A stretch of 16,414 nucleotides of DNA, taken from assembly GCA_018894075.1 (NCBI GenBank), contig JAHIEB010000074.1, positions 1-16,414 of the forward strand. The letters are read 5' to 3'. Each line of letters opens with the position of its first letter. Positions within the stretch are counted from its first letter, which is position 1. This DNA comes from Patescibacteria group bacterium. Its GTDB lineage: Bacteria; Patescibacteriota; Minisyncoccia; Minisyncoccales; Staskawiczbacteraceae. Shown piece by piece: positions 6,832 to 13,504 of the stretch. The notes under the pieces are model-generated. The model did no database searches. It worked only from the letters and a program-made list of their open reading frames with translations, and was not told the DNA's origin. Position numbers and translations under genes: made by a program.

Positions 6832-7587
6832 ATGAAGAAATGGACAGAGATTGAGACCGGCAAGACACACAGCGCTTTCCAGCACATCATGGTAGCACTC
6901 GGCGAAAAAGCCGATGGTGTCGTGGATCGCATCAACACCGATCCCGCATTTGCGAAGCGCCTCGCGGCCTACGCAATTAACGAAGACCTTGAGCCGGTGT
7001 TATCCCCGATACGCGCCCAGCAGATCATGGGCAAGAACTTCTTTGGATTTGAGGAAGCCGTCGAGCACCTCGGCATCAGCCCGACTTGCCGGCAATTTGT
7101 CGCCCTTTGGAGGATTCCGTTCACTGAGGCAGTGCTCCAGCAGTGCACGGATACGCACATCCTCGTGGCTGTTTTCCCGCTCTCGATTCTCGAGATTCGG
7201 GGCAAGGACTCCACGCTGTTCCACAGGCAGGAATGGTATGACGAAGAGTCCTTCGCCAGCGAGCGTGGTGAAGTGAACTGGCGATTGGTCCGCAAGACCC
7301 CGGTTGGCAACTCGCTCTCCTATAATTGGTCCGATCAGCAGGCACTTATCAGCAAGGACGACGAAGTGCCCACGGCTCAAGTGATGGTCTACACCATCAT
7401 CGGCCACTTCCTCGCCACCGGCGAACGTCTGTTCGAGAAAGTCTATGTTCACACATCGAGCGTCGACTCGGATGGCGGCCACGTCTCTGTCGGCGGCTTC
7501 CTTGCGAGGGGTCTCTACGTCAGCAACGGCTGGGTCGGCAGCTGCGGCGACTGCTTGGGCATTGCGTCCGCCAGGAAGTTCAACTAA
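6832..7587 (+). CDS. Probable DGR-type variable protein (C-type-lectin-like C-terminus)
   Basis: A 251-residue protein. The first ~180 residues are unrecognised (MKKWTEIETGKTHSAFQH..., no signal peptide or membrane segment). The C-terminus, from about residue 195, reads like the end of target proteins of diversity-generating retroelements: GERLFEKVYVHTSS, VSVGGF, ARGLYVSNGW and a closing LGIASARKFN. In DGR targets of the C-type-lectin/FGE fold the final ~40 residues form a binding surface rewritten by adenine-specific mutagenesis. Here residues 231-241 (S N G W V G S C G D C) are nearly all NNC codons, as expected if AAC template codons were mutated at A. The ATG at 6832 follows AAAGGG by six bases. 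A TTG at 6673 would add 53 residues. The base composition looks more GC-rich by eye than its neighbours. No reverse transcriptase is nearby. A ligand-binding role is inferred. Confidence 0.7.
   Translation: MKKWTEIETGKTHSAFQHIMVALGEKADGVVDRINTDPAFAKRLAAYAINEDLEPVLSPIRAQQIMGKNFFGFEEAVEHLGISPTCRQFVALWRIPFTEAVLQQCTDTHILVAVFPLSILEIRGKDSTLFHRQEWYDEESFASERGEVNWRLVRKTPVGNSLSYNWSDQQALISKDDEVPTAQVMVYTIIGHFLATGERLFEKVYVHTSSVDSDGGHVSVGGFLARGLYVSNGWVGSCGDCLGIASARKFN
7453..7584 (+). other. Candidate DGR variable region (VR)
   Basis: The last 44 codons of the preceding gene. Codons 7522-7554 run AGC AAC GGC TGG GTC GGC AGC TGC GGC GAC TGC: nine of eleven have the form NNC with N drawn mostly from A, G and T. 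Constant-looking framework residues surround them (VSVGGF, ARGL, LGIASARKFN). In known DGRs the variable codons derive from AAC/AAT in the template repeat, and the invariant 3' end serves as the site that initiates mutagenic homing. The template repeat is not in this window, so exact borders cannot be set. Confidence 0.5.
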
Positions 7588-7589
7588 AT

Positions 7590-7627
7590 CTTGAAGACTT
7601 GAGAGCTTGACACTCTTGAGCCCTTGA
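7590..7627 (+). repeat. Five short tandem CTTGA repeats
   Basis: CTTGA occurs at 7590, 7598, 7606, 7615 and 7623, that is, with a period of 8, 8, 9 and 8 bases, directly after the stop of the variable protein gene. The last two units are identical (CTTGAGCC). The final copy runs into the terminator stem. Confidence 0.8.
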
Positions 7628-7665
7628 GCCTTCGGGATATTTTTTCGCTGGAGGCTCTTTTATTT
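7626..7665 (+). terminator. Probable terminator of the variable protein gene
   Basis: GAGCCT (7626-7631) pairs with AGGCTC (7652-7657) over a 20-base loop and is followed by TTTTATTT. The loop is long, so the hairpin is less stable than the others in this window. Confidence 0.6.
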
Positions 7666-7757
7666 CCACATTTTAGATGTTTTAGGTACACCCACATACC
7701 AGGATGGTATTGCTTCTTGCTCGAAACCGCCATATGTTGTGGCATTGCCAGTAGCTA

Positions 7758-7786
7758 TTGACAAGGATATAGATGTATGCTAAGGT
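7758..7786 (+). promoter_or_regulatory. Promoter of the candidate non-coding RNA
   Basis: A perfect TTGACA (7758-7763), a 17-base spacer and TAAGGT (7781-7786, three of six) preceded by TGC, an extended -10 element. The predicted start is near 7793. The 90 bases between 7666 and 7757 hold only a small hairpin (TACCA/TGGTA) and no gene. Confidence 0.55.
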
Positions 7787-7792
7787 AATATC

Positions 7793-8070
7793 AGATCTTT
7801 TTCTGAGTGTCAGCTGGTCAGGTCCGGACAGAGGTGCCGGAAAAGAAGATTCAAGGGTTTTCGCTTGCTTTAGGGCTACGAGCGAGAATAAAAGAACCAG
7901 AATCTTTGAGAGCCACCTGCCCCACGCGATGTGCGTGGGCAAAGGCTCAAATTAGCCCATTATCATTGATTGGGTCCGTGTTCGCGACACCGACCAACAA
8001 ATCCAGCAGGCGCTCGCGTAGGGCGACTCGAGAAATCTCACCTAGAGTACTCAAGTCGCCCCTTTTTTTT
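7793..8070 (+). ncRNA. Candidate structured non-coding RNA, about 280 nt, family not recognised
   Basis: This gap has its own promoter and ends in a terminator, and no frame in it looks coding. Many helices can be drawn: a closing pair GCTGG (7813-7817) with CCAGC (8003-8007); TCCGG/CCGGA (7823-7841); AAGATTC/GAATCTT (7846-7852 with 7900-7906) stacked on GGTT/AACC and CGCT/AGCG (7862-7884); TTTGAG/CTCAAA (7905-7910 with 7946-7951) enclosing CCCACGC/GCGTGGG (7921-7939); GGTC-C-GTGT/ACAC-C-GACC (7973-7995); and the terminator stem. GGGCTA (7873-7878), in a hairpin loop, can pair with TAGCCC (7953-7958), a possible pseudoknot. It lacks the signature bases of tmRNA, RNase P RNA and SRP RNA that I know. 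The stop-side neighbour is the convergent ATP-grasp gene. Role unknown. Confidence 0.6.
8021..8070 (+). terminator. Rho-independent terminator of the candidate non-coding RNA
   Basis: GGGCGACT (8021-8028) pairs perfectly with AGTCGCCC (8054-8061), followed by C and eight Ts (8063-8070). The 25-base interior can form a smaller CTC/GAG stem. It points toward the minus-strand ATP-grasp gene, whose stop codon is 9 bases further on. Confidence 0.88.
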
Positions 8071-8078
8071 ACATCTGC

Positions 8079-9395
8079 CTAATAGAGATAGCCCCAGGTG
8101 TGAAGTTTATCAGAATCTGAATACCATTTAAGGCCGATATCAGTCCTATAAAACATATTCTGCAGGATAATGTTATTTAACCTGGAATACACTTGCTTTC
8201 TTGCATCATCAACAGTTGACCCGGATGCAGTGGCAACCAGCACATATCCTGTCTCGCCGGCAATGCTCCAAGTTCCATTGATCATTTTAACATCTCCTAG
8301 GTGCATACCGTCCAAATTGCCTTTTTTAAAGATTATTGACAGGTCTTTGTAAATAAAGGCTTCTGTTTTGTCATCAAACGGAAATGGCGGGACGGCAAGA
8401 ACCACGCCGATCTGGAATCCCTTTTTAGTCTTTAATTCAACTAACTCCTTTTTTGCAAGCTTGTATAAGAACTCTCCCCAAGGGGTTGTTGTTCCCTCCA
8501 TCTGAATGCTAATTGTGGGGTAGCCGAAGCGGCACGTCCATTCTAAAGGGTAGATCCCTCTGACGTTTGCAATGCAGTTAATATCAATATATCCTGCATA
8601 ACCAGATTTGATAAGCTCTGGCTTTATCTTCTCAAGTGTGTTTCGAAAAATAGCATTTGAAGGAGACCAAAACATTACTGTTCCCATTTCACCGGTGTAT
8701 GGGCCGATGTCTCCCGGGAAAAGCTTTTTATGCTCAAAGTTTATACAGACAGGGTAAGTGAAATCCAGCCCATTAAAAAAAGCGCCGACAGCAACTTCAA
8801 CGCCGACAGCCATTTTCTGCAGCTGGAACCGCTTTATCTTCTTAGCCCAAATCTTTTTATTCTGCTCTAAAATCTCGATTAGATCTATGCCGTCGTCTTC
8901 CTGGCCGAGAAAAAGTATGCCCTTTTGGTCGGAGGCAATAGTCCCCGAGGGTTTAAATACATATCGCCCCGGGTTCTTTCTGATGAATTCAATAGCAGAG
9001 TCAAAATCAGAAAAGTCCCAGTGGGGGAGAATAACCATCCCGCATTTTTGCATTTCATTCTGGCCGAACTCTCGGTCTTCCTCCAATTTGTCGGTATATC
9101 GGCTGCCGCCGATTACCAGCTTTCCTGAAGCGCGCAAAGAGTCAGCTACTTCGCCGAATCCTACGTCGTCAAAAACTATTACATCTGCCCAGTCCTTATG
9201 CTCCTCCCACTTATCCACCTTGTCTAAAAATCCGTCGTAAACATCTTTGTCCGCTTCGTTCTTTATATACACCTTAACCTCGTGCCCTTCTTTCTTTATC
9301 TGCCAAGCCAAATCTCCACTTAAACTTTCAAAAGAAACGAATAGGAATTTTCGAGATATATTTCCTTGAGTAATAATTTCTGTACCGTTTGTCAT
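8079..9395 (-). CDS. PurD-like ATP-grasp ligase (phosphoribosylamine-glycine ligase family), stand-alone
   Basis: A 438-residue protein with the PurD layout: an N-terminal Rossmann-like part (about 15-100), an ATP-grasp domain with a lysine loop (GRYVFKPSG, 143-151), GDIGPYTGEMGT (228-239; the PurD counterpart reads GD.GPNTGGMG), LEWTCRFGYPT (284-293; PurD: LEYNVRFGDPE), and a PurD-type C-terminal domain (VLVATASGSTVDDAR, then MFYRTDIG). PurD joins phosphoribosylamine to glycine in purine synthesis. No other purine gene is in view. The metal-binding Asn of the E-x-N motif is Thr287, and the Asp after RFG is Tyr, so the substrate may differ; I therefore give no gene symbol. A TTGCAA/TTTAAT promoter gives an almost leaderless transcript at the ATG at 9395. 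Confidence 0.85.
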   Translation of the reverse strand: MTNGTEIITQGNISRKFLFVSFESLSGDLAWQIKKEGHEVKVYIKNEADKDVYDGFLDKVDKWEEHKDWADVIVFDDVGFGEVADSLRASGKLVIGGSRYTDKLEEDREFGQNEMQKCGMVILPHWDFSDFDSAIEFIRKNPGRYVFKPSGTIASDQKGILFLGQEDDGIDLIEILEQNKKIWAKKIKRFQLQKMAVGVEVAVGAFFNGLDFTYPVCINFEHKKLFPGDIGPYTGEMGTVMFWSPSNAIFRNTLEKIKPELIKSGYAGYIDINCIANVRGIYPLEWTCRFGYPTISIQMEGTTTPWGEFLYKLAKKELVELKTKKGFQIGVVLAVPPFPFDDKTEAFIYKDLSIIFKKGNLDGMHLGDVKMINGTWSIAGETGYVLVATASGSTVDDARKQVYSRLNNIILQNMFYRTDIGLKWYSDSDKLHTWGYLY

Positions 9396-9406
9396 CTTTT
9401 TATTTA

Positions 9407-9435
9407 ATTAAAACGCATAATGAAAATTATTGCAA
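9407..9435 (-). promoter_or_regulatory. Promoter of the PurD-like gene
   Basis: On the minus strand TTGCAA (9435-9430), a 17-base spacer and TTTAAT (9412-9407, five of six). Transcription would begin only a few bases before the ATG at 9395, leaving little room for a Shine-Dalgarno sequence. Confidence 0.5.
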
Positions 9436-9478
9436 GAAAATATTTTATCACAATCCAATTTATGATATCATTTATTAT

Positions 9479-9772
9479 ATGGAGTTTAGTATAAAGATAA
9501 AAAATGAGACCTTTGCCACCTTGTCTAGAAAGATAGGCTATAAGGTTATGGGGATTAATCCAGGAGAGGAGGCTAATATGGTAAGAGATTTAAGCGGGAG
9601 GCGTTATCCCCGGTTTCATATTTATATTAAAAGAAAAGACGATGATTTTTTAATAAGCCTCCACATTGACCAAAAGTTTGCTTCCTACGAGGGTTCAAAT
9701 AGGCACAGCGGAGAGTATGATGGAGAGGTGATTGAGCAAGAGGCAGAAAGGATAAGGTTGCTTACAAATTAA
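9479..9772 (+). CDS. Small conserved-looking protein of unknown function
   Basis: A 97-residue soluble protein starting at the ATG at 9479. The start at 9389 would add 30 residues that lie in the intergenic promoter region of the divergent gene and do not look like protein. Recognisable blocks are RKIGYKVMG, LSGRRYPRFHIYIKRK, LHIDQKFASYEG and HSGEYDGEVIEQEAERI. This pattern, with LH(L/I)DQK...SYEG...HSGEYDG, matches a small hypothetical family I associate with CPR bacteria, from memory rather than from a search. The conserved His, Asp and Glu residues could form a metal or ligand site, but no function is known to me. It is divergent from the PurD-like gene and leads into ctpA 22 bases downstream, so it probably shares its transcript. 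Confidence 0.8.
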   Translation: MEFSIKIKNETFATLSRKIGYKVMGINPGEEANMVRDLSGRRYPRFHIYIKRKDDDFLISLHIDQKFASYEGSNRHSGEYDGEVIEQEAERIRLLTN

Positions 9773-9794
9773 TTGTATGGGATAATTGGTGAAT

Positions 9795-10970
9795 ATGTTT
9801 AAGAAGATTGGTGGTATATTTTTAATTTTTATTCTACTTACAGTAATTCTGGGAGCTGGAATATATTTAGGCAGAACTTCAGTAGTCTGCGACGTCTGCC
9901 AGCCTGCGGATATAAACTTCTCCCTTTTTTGGTCAGCCTACAACACGCTGAAGGAAAGATTTGTTGACCCGTCAAAGTTAACCGAGCAAACTATTCTTTA
10001 TGGCGCTATCGCGGGCTTGGCTGAAAGTCTTGGAGACCCGTATACGGTTTTTTTTACCCCAGCTGACGCAAAGAAATTCCAAGATGATTTAACTGGCTCC
10101 TTTGAGGGATTGGGCATTGAGATTGGTATTAAAAATCATTACTTGACCATTGTAGCTCCCTTAGAGGGAACTCCTGCACAAAGAGCGGGATTAAGACCCG
10201 GAGATATTATTCTGAAAATAAATGGCGCTGAAACTGCCGGAATATCAATTGACGAGGCCGTTAACCAAATCAGGGGCAAGAAGGGGACAGCAGTCACTTT
10301 GTCTATTTTCAGAGAAGATTGGACGAAATCCAAAGATTTTTCCATTACCCGAGATACTATTAATGTTCCTTCTCTGGAATGGACAATAATTGAGGGAGAT
10401 ATTGCCAAGATAAAAATATCGCAATTTAGCCAGAACCTGCCTACAGAGTTTAATAAAATGGCCCATAATATCTTAAATAATAAAAATATTAAGCGCCTCA
10501 TCCTTGATTTAAGGGGAAACCCAGGCGGATATCTTGAAGTGAGCCAAACAATAGCTGGCTGGCTTCTAGAAGAAGACCAAATTGTTGTTATTGAGGACTT
10601 CGGGCAAAGTCAGACAGTTTACAAGGCAAACGGAAATAGCCAGCTTAGCAGTTATCCTATTGTTGTGCTGATAAACACGGGTTCTGCTTCGGCCTCTGAA
10701 ATTCTAGCAGGCGCCCTAAAAGACAATAGAGATGTTGTGCTGGTAGGGGAGAAATCATTTGGAAAAGGATCTGTTCAAGAGGGGATTATGCTTAAAGACG
10801 GCTCTTTCTTAAAGGTGACTGTTGCTAAATGGCTAACCCCAAAGGGTAATTCCATCTCCGATAAGGGGTTAGACCCTGACGTCCAGATTGAGCTGACTGA
10901 AGAGGATTATGACAACGACAGAGACCCTCAATTGCAAAAAGCTATTGAAATTGTAAAGGAGTTGCTGTAA
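9795..10970 (+). CDS. ctpA: Carboxyl-terminal processing protease (S41 family), CtpA-like
   Basis: A 391-residue protease from the ATG at 9795; in-frame GTG and TTG codons six and nine bases upstream are possible but less likely starts. Order: one N-terminal membrane anchor (about residues 5-26), the S41 cap (SLGDPYTVFFTP), a PDZ domain (about 95-185; GSFEGLGIEIG, AGLRPGDIILKING) and the serine-protease core with LDLRGNPGGYL. The Ser/Lys catalytic pair is present: Ser299 in GSASASEI and Lys324 in FGKGSV, 25 residues apart, with the usual Glu302. Such enzymes act outside the membrane, degrading or trimming proteins from their C-termini; substrates here are unknown. rplI follows 13 bases after the stop. 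Confidence 0.93.
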   Translation: MFKKIGGIFLIFILLTVILGAGIYLGRTSVVCDVCQPADINFSLFWSAYNTLKERFVDPSKLTEQTILYGAIAGLAESLGDPYTVFFTPADAKKFQDDLTGSFEGLGIEIGIKNHYLTIVAPLEGTPAQRAGLRPGDIILKINGAETAGISIDEAVNQIRGKKGTAVTLSIFREDWTKSKDFSITRDTINVPSLEWTIIEGDIAKIKISQFSQNLPTEFNKMAHNILNNKNIKRLILDLRGNPGGYLEVSQTIAGWLLEEDQIVVIEDFGQSQTVYKANGNSQLSSYPIVVLINTGSASASEILAGALKDNRDVVLVGEKSFGKGSVQEGIMLKDGSFLKVTVAKWLTPKGNSISDKGLDPDVQIELTEEDYDNDRDPQLQKAIEIVKELL

Positions 10971-10983
10971 GATACAAAAAAAT

Positions 10984-11430
10984 ATGAAAGTAATCCTTTT
11001 AGAGGACATCCCGAATTTTGGGAAAAAATACGAAGTGAAGGATGTGAAAGACGGCTATGCCAGAAATTTTCTCATCCCCAAGAAACTAGTGAAGCCGGCA
11101 TCAAAAGAGAATATAGCCTGGGTAATTGACCAGAAAAAAATTATGGAAACAGCCATTGAGGAGGGTTTGAAAAAAGCACAGGAAACAGCTTCCAAGCTAG
11201 ACGGGGCAGAGGTGGAAATTGCGGTAAAAATAGGGGAAGACGGCCAAGTTTTTGAATCTGTTAATGCACAAAAGGTTGCTGAAAAATTAAAGTCTCTTGG
11301 GTTTGATATTAAGAAGTCTCAAATAGGCCTAAAAAAGCCGATAAAGGAGGCAGGGGAGTTCCCGGTGAAAATAAGTTTGGACCACAACCTTGAATGCGAA
11401 ATTAATCTTATTGTCACAGCTGCATCGTAA
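10984..11430 (+). CDS. rplI: Large-subunit ribosomal protein bL9
   Basis: 148 residues with the two-domain L9 shape. The N-terminal domain begins MKVILLEDIPNFGKKYEVKDVKDGYARNFLIP, split here as MKVILLEDIPNFGKK and VKDVKDGYARNFLIPKK. A long charged helix follows (about 45-75), then the C-terminal rRNA-binding domain (GEDGQVFESVNAQKVAEKL). bL9 binds 23S rRNA near the L1 stalk and reaches across the ribosome surface, helping to hold the reading frame. It lies 13 bases after ctpA with no Shine-Dalgarno sequence, and a terminator follows five bases after its stop. bL9 is reported missing from some CPR lineages, so its presence favours the Parcubacteria side. Confidence 0.95.
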   Translation: MKVILLEDIPNFGKKYEVKDVKDGYARNFLIPKKLVKPASKENIAWVIDQKKIMETAIEEGLKKAQETASKLDGAEVEIAVKIGEDGQVFESVNAQKVAEKLKSLGFDIKKSQIGLKKPIKEAGEFPVKISLDHNLECEINLIVTAAS

Positions 11431-11434
11431 TTTT

Positions 11435-11457
11435 GCCGCCCGATGAGGCGGCTTTTT
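11435..11457 (+). terminator. Rho-independent terminator between rplI and pyrG (possible attenuator)
   Basis: GCCGCC (11435-11440), loop CGATGA, GGCGGC (11447-11452), then five Ts. The pyrG ATG is only seven bases after the T-run. It either ends the ctpA-rplI transcript or, if a promoter lies inside rplI, works as a pyrG leader attenuator. Confidence 0.85.
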
Positions 11458-11464
11458 CCTGAAT

Positions 11465-13078
11465 ATGTCAAAATATATATTTATCGCAGGCGGAGTGATG
11501 TCTGGAATAGGCAAGGGCGTTGCCACTGCCTCAATCGGCAGGATATTAAAAAGCAAAGGATTTAAAGTGACTGCTGTAAAAATTGACCCGTACATCAATG
11601 TTGACGCAGGCACAATGAATCCTATAGAGCACGGGGAAGTCTTTGTCACAGACGACGGGGCTGAATGCGACCAGGATATTGGAAACTACGAAAGATTTTT
11701 GGACGAAGATATATATACCGATAACTACATCACAACCGGCAGGGTTTATCAGTCGGTAATAAATAGGGAGCGGAATCTTGAATACAATGGGAGGTGCGTT
11801 GAGGTTGTGCCCGATATTCCCAATGAAGCGATCTCGAGAATAAACAAAGCAGGTAAGAAAACGAAATCCGATTTTATTTTAATTGAAATAGGCGGGACGG
11901 TCGGGGAATACCAGAATCTACTATTCTTAGAAGCTGCCAGAATGCTAAAACTTAGGTACCCCAAGGATGTTCTTTTTATCTTAGTAAGCTATCTTCCTAT
12001 TCCCAGCAACTTAGGGGAGATGAAAACAAAGCCCACCCAATATGCGGTCAGGACCCTGAATTCTGCCGGGATCCAGCCTGATTTAATTCTCGCCCGCGCA
12101 TCATCCCCGATTGACGAACCAAGAAAGAGAAAGATGTCCAATTTCTGCAATGTGGCACCTGAAGATATAATTTCTGCACCGGATATAAGCTCAATTTACG
12201 AGATACCAATTAACTTTGAGAAAGAAAATCTAGGCAATAGAATTTTGCGGCTTTTAGGCATGAAAGCCAGGCCCTCCCATTTAAAAGACTGGGACAAAAT
12301 GGTTAGGACCATAAAAAATCCGAAAAAAACGACAAGGATTGGGATAGTGGGAAAATATTTTGAAACTGGAAACTTTACCTTAATAGATTCATATATCTCG
12401 GTGATTGAGGCTGTAAAGCATGCCTCTTGGTATTTCTCTGTAAAGCCTGAGATAGTCTGGCTTTCTGCAGAAAAATATGAGAAGGATTCAAAAACCATTT
12501 CTGAATTAAAAAACTTTGACGGCATCATAATCCCCGGGGGGTTTGGGAGTAGGGGAATGGAAGGAAAGATTAAAGCCATTGAATATTGCAGGAAGAACAA
12601 GATTCCATTCCTAGGATTATGTTTGGGCATGCAGTTGGCTGTAATTGAGTTTGCAAGAAATGTCTGCAAAATTAAAGATGCTTCTTCTTGCGAGTTTTCA
12701 GAAACAGCCGAGCCGGTGATTGATGTAATGCCAGAACAGAAGGTTCTCCTTAAAGAAAAAAGATACGGAGCAACGATGCGACTAGGAGCGTACGATTGCA
12801 AATTAGCCCCAAAAACTAAAAGCATTCTTGCCTATAAAAAAAGCATGATATCTGAAAGGCACAGGCACAGATATGAACTGAATAACAAATACAGAGATTT
12901 ATTAGAAAAAAAGGGACTGACTATAGCCGGAGTCAATCCGCAAAGGGACTTAGTTGAGATTGTTGAGATAAAAAACCATCCTTTCTTTATTGGCTCTCAA
13001 TTCCACCCCGAATTCAAATCCCGTCCATTAAAACCGCATCCTTTGTTCCGAGAGTTTATCAAAGCTACTTTACATTAA
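11465..13078 (+). CDS. pyrG: CTP synthase
   Basis: A full-length 537-residue enzyme that makes CTP from UTP, ATP and glutamine. The synthase (amidoligase) domain carries the P-loop-like GGVMSGIGKGVATASIG (9-25), KIDPYINVDAGTMNP (39-53), GEVFVTDDGAECDQD (57-71) and TKPTQYAVRTL. The glutamine amidotransferase domain carries IIIPGGFGSRG, the catalytic Cys386 in GLCLGMQ and the His514/Glu516 pair in QFHPEFKSRP. All catalytic residues are present. There is no Shine-Dalgarno sequence between the terminator T-run and the ATG. The last 14 bases overlap, tail to tail, the end of rpmA on the other strand. Confidence 0.97.
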   Translation: MSKYIFIAGGVMSGIGKGVATASIGRILKSKGFKVTAVKIDPYINVDAGTMNPIEHGEVFVTDDGAECDQDIGNYERFLDEDIYTDNYITTGRVYQSVINRERNLEYNGRCVEVVPDIPNEAISRINKAGKKTKSDFILIEIGGTVGEYQNLLFLEAARMLKLRYPKDVLFILVSYLPIPSNLGEMKTKPTQYAVRTLNSAGIQPDLILARASSPIDEPRKRKMSNFCNVAPEDIISAPDISSIYEIPINFEKENLGNRILRLLGMKARPSHLKDWDKMVRTIKNPKKTTRIGIVGKYFETGNFTLIDSYISVIEAVKHASWYFSVKPEIVWLSAEKYEKDSKTISELKNFDGIIIPGGFGSRGMEGKIKAIEYCRKNKIPFLGLCLGMQLAVIEFARNVCKIKDASSCEFSETAEPVIDVMPEQKVLLKEKRYGATMRLGAYDCKLAPKTKSILAYKKSMISERHRHRYELNNKYRDLLEKKGLTIAGVNPQRDLVEIVEIKNHPFFIGSQFHPEFKSRPLKPHPLFREFIKATLH

Positions 13079-13337
13079 CAACCGTTGAGGTCTTCTTAGT
13101 GCCGTTAAAGCTCTTTTTGGTTTTGCTTGAAAAAAACACAGCTCCGTCCTTGGCCGCATAAATTGTATCGTCAGAACCCACCTTGACATTAGAGCCAGGA
13201 AGGTATTTAGCCCCTCTTTGTCTGATTATAATCATTCCTGCTCTAACTTTCTCGCCACCGAAAATCTTTACTCCCAGTCGTTGAGCGCTTGAATCTCGGC
13301 CGAGCCTTGATGTACCTGCTGCCTTAGTTTTTGACAT
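13065..13337 (-). CDS. rpmA: Large-subunit ribosomal protein bL27
   Basis: 90 residues matching bL27: KAAGTSRLGRDSSAQRLGVK (5-24), FGGEKVRAGMIIIRQRG (26-42), a PGSNVKVGSDDTIYAA core and a basic tail. The basic N-terminus reaches toward the peptidyl-transferase centre. The start begins directly MSKTKAAG, without the long cleaved leader of Firmicutes. The usual partner rplU (L21) is not adjacent. A TACAAT (minus strand, 13349-13344) stands six bases before the ATG, which would make the mRNA leaderless, but no good -35 element is seen. The 3' end overlaps pyrG by 14 bases. Confidence 0.95.
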   Translation of the reverse strand: MSKTKAAGTSRLGRDSSAQRLGVKIFGGEKVRAGMIIIRQRGAKYLPGSNVKVGSDDTIYAAKDGAVFFSSKTKKSFNGTKKTSTVVNVK

Positions 13338-13348
13338 AATTTTATTGT

Positions 13349-13504
13349 ATGCCCATGATAGCCAATTTTATCTCTGCTGTCAAGAAAGACATCGCCATAA
13401 TTTTAATCGTCTTTTTACTTTTAATGCTTTCTTTCGCAGCCGGTTTTTTAACTGCAAAATACCTCGATAGAGAACCGATCCAATTTATTCAAACTGAAAA
13501 ATGA
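13349..13504 (+). CDS. Very small membrane protein coupled to the downstream flavoprotein
   Basis: A 51-residue frame starting at the ATG at 13349 (a second ATG at 13355): MPMIANFISAVKKDIAII, then LIVFLLLMLSFAAGFLTAKY, ending EPIQFIQTEK. It holds a single membrane segment (about residues 15-36) preceded by basic residues, which suggests N-in topology with a short outer tail. It is too short for most gene finders, but two things support it: the clean positive-flank-plus-helix pattern, and the stop TGA sharing four bases (ATGA) with the next ATG at 13501, the classic sign of translational coupling. It is divergent from rpmA with only 11 bases between the starts. I know no function. Confidence 0.7.
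   Translation: MPMIANFISAVKKDIAIILIVFLLLMLSFAAGFLTAKYLDREPIQFIQTEK

Noticed and set aside
7326..7610. 94-aa plus-strand frame overlapping the variable protein gene
   Set aside because: It is an Arg/Gly/Ser-rich shadow in a second frame of a GC-rich gene, without its own start signals.
7811..7845. GGTCAGGTCCGGA inside the candidate RNA matches the SRP RNA apical stretch
   Set aside because: In SRP RNA this is followed by the GGAA loop and AGCAGCC strand. Here it continues CAGAGGTGCC, so the conserved internal loop cannot form.
7682..7942. 86-aa minus-strand frame across the RNA promoter
   Set aside because: It has no ribosome site and no family pattern, and it covers a promoter and half of a structured RNA.
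7793..8070. tmRNA or RNase P RNA for the structured RNA
   Set aside because: There is no tRNA-like end with a TTCGANNCC loop or tag frame for tmRNA, and no GAGGAAAGTCC/ACAGAA core for RNase P RNA, on either strand.
9389..9478. Upstream extension of the 97-aa protein
   Set aside because: These codons lie in an AT-rich promoter region shared with the divergent gene, and the conserved part starts at MEFSIKI.
13331..13359. TTGACA with a CATGAT 17 bases later as promoter of the 51-aa peptide gene
   Set aside because: The TTGACA comes from the rpmA start codons and the start would fall inside the peptide's coding region.
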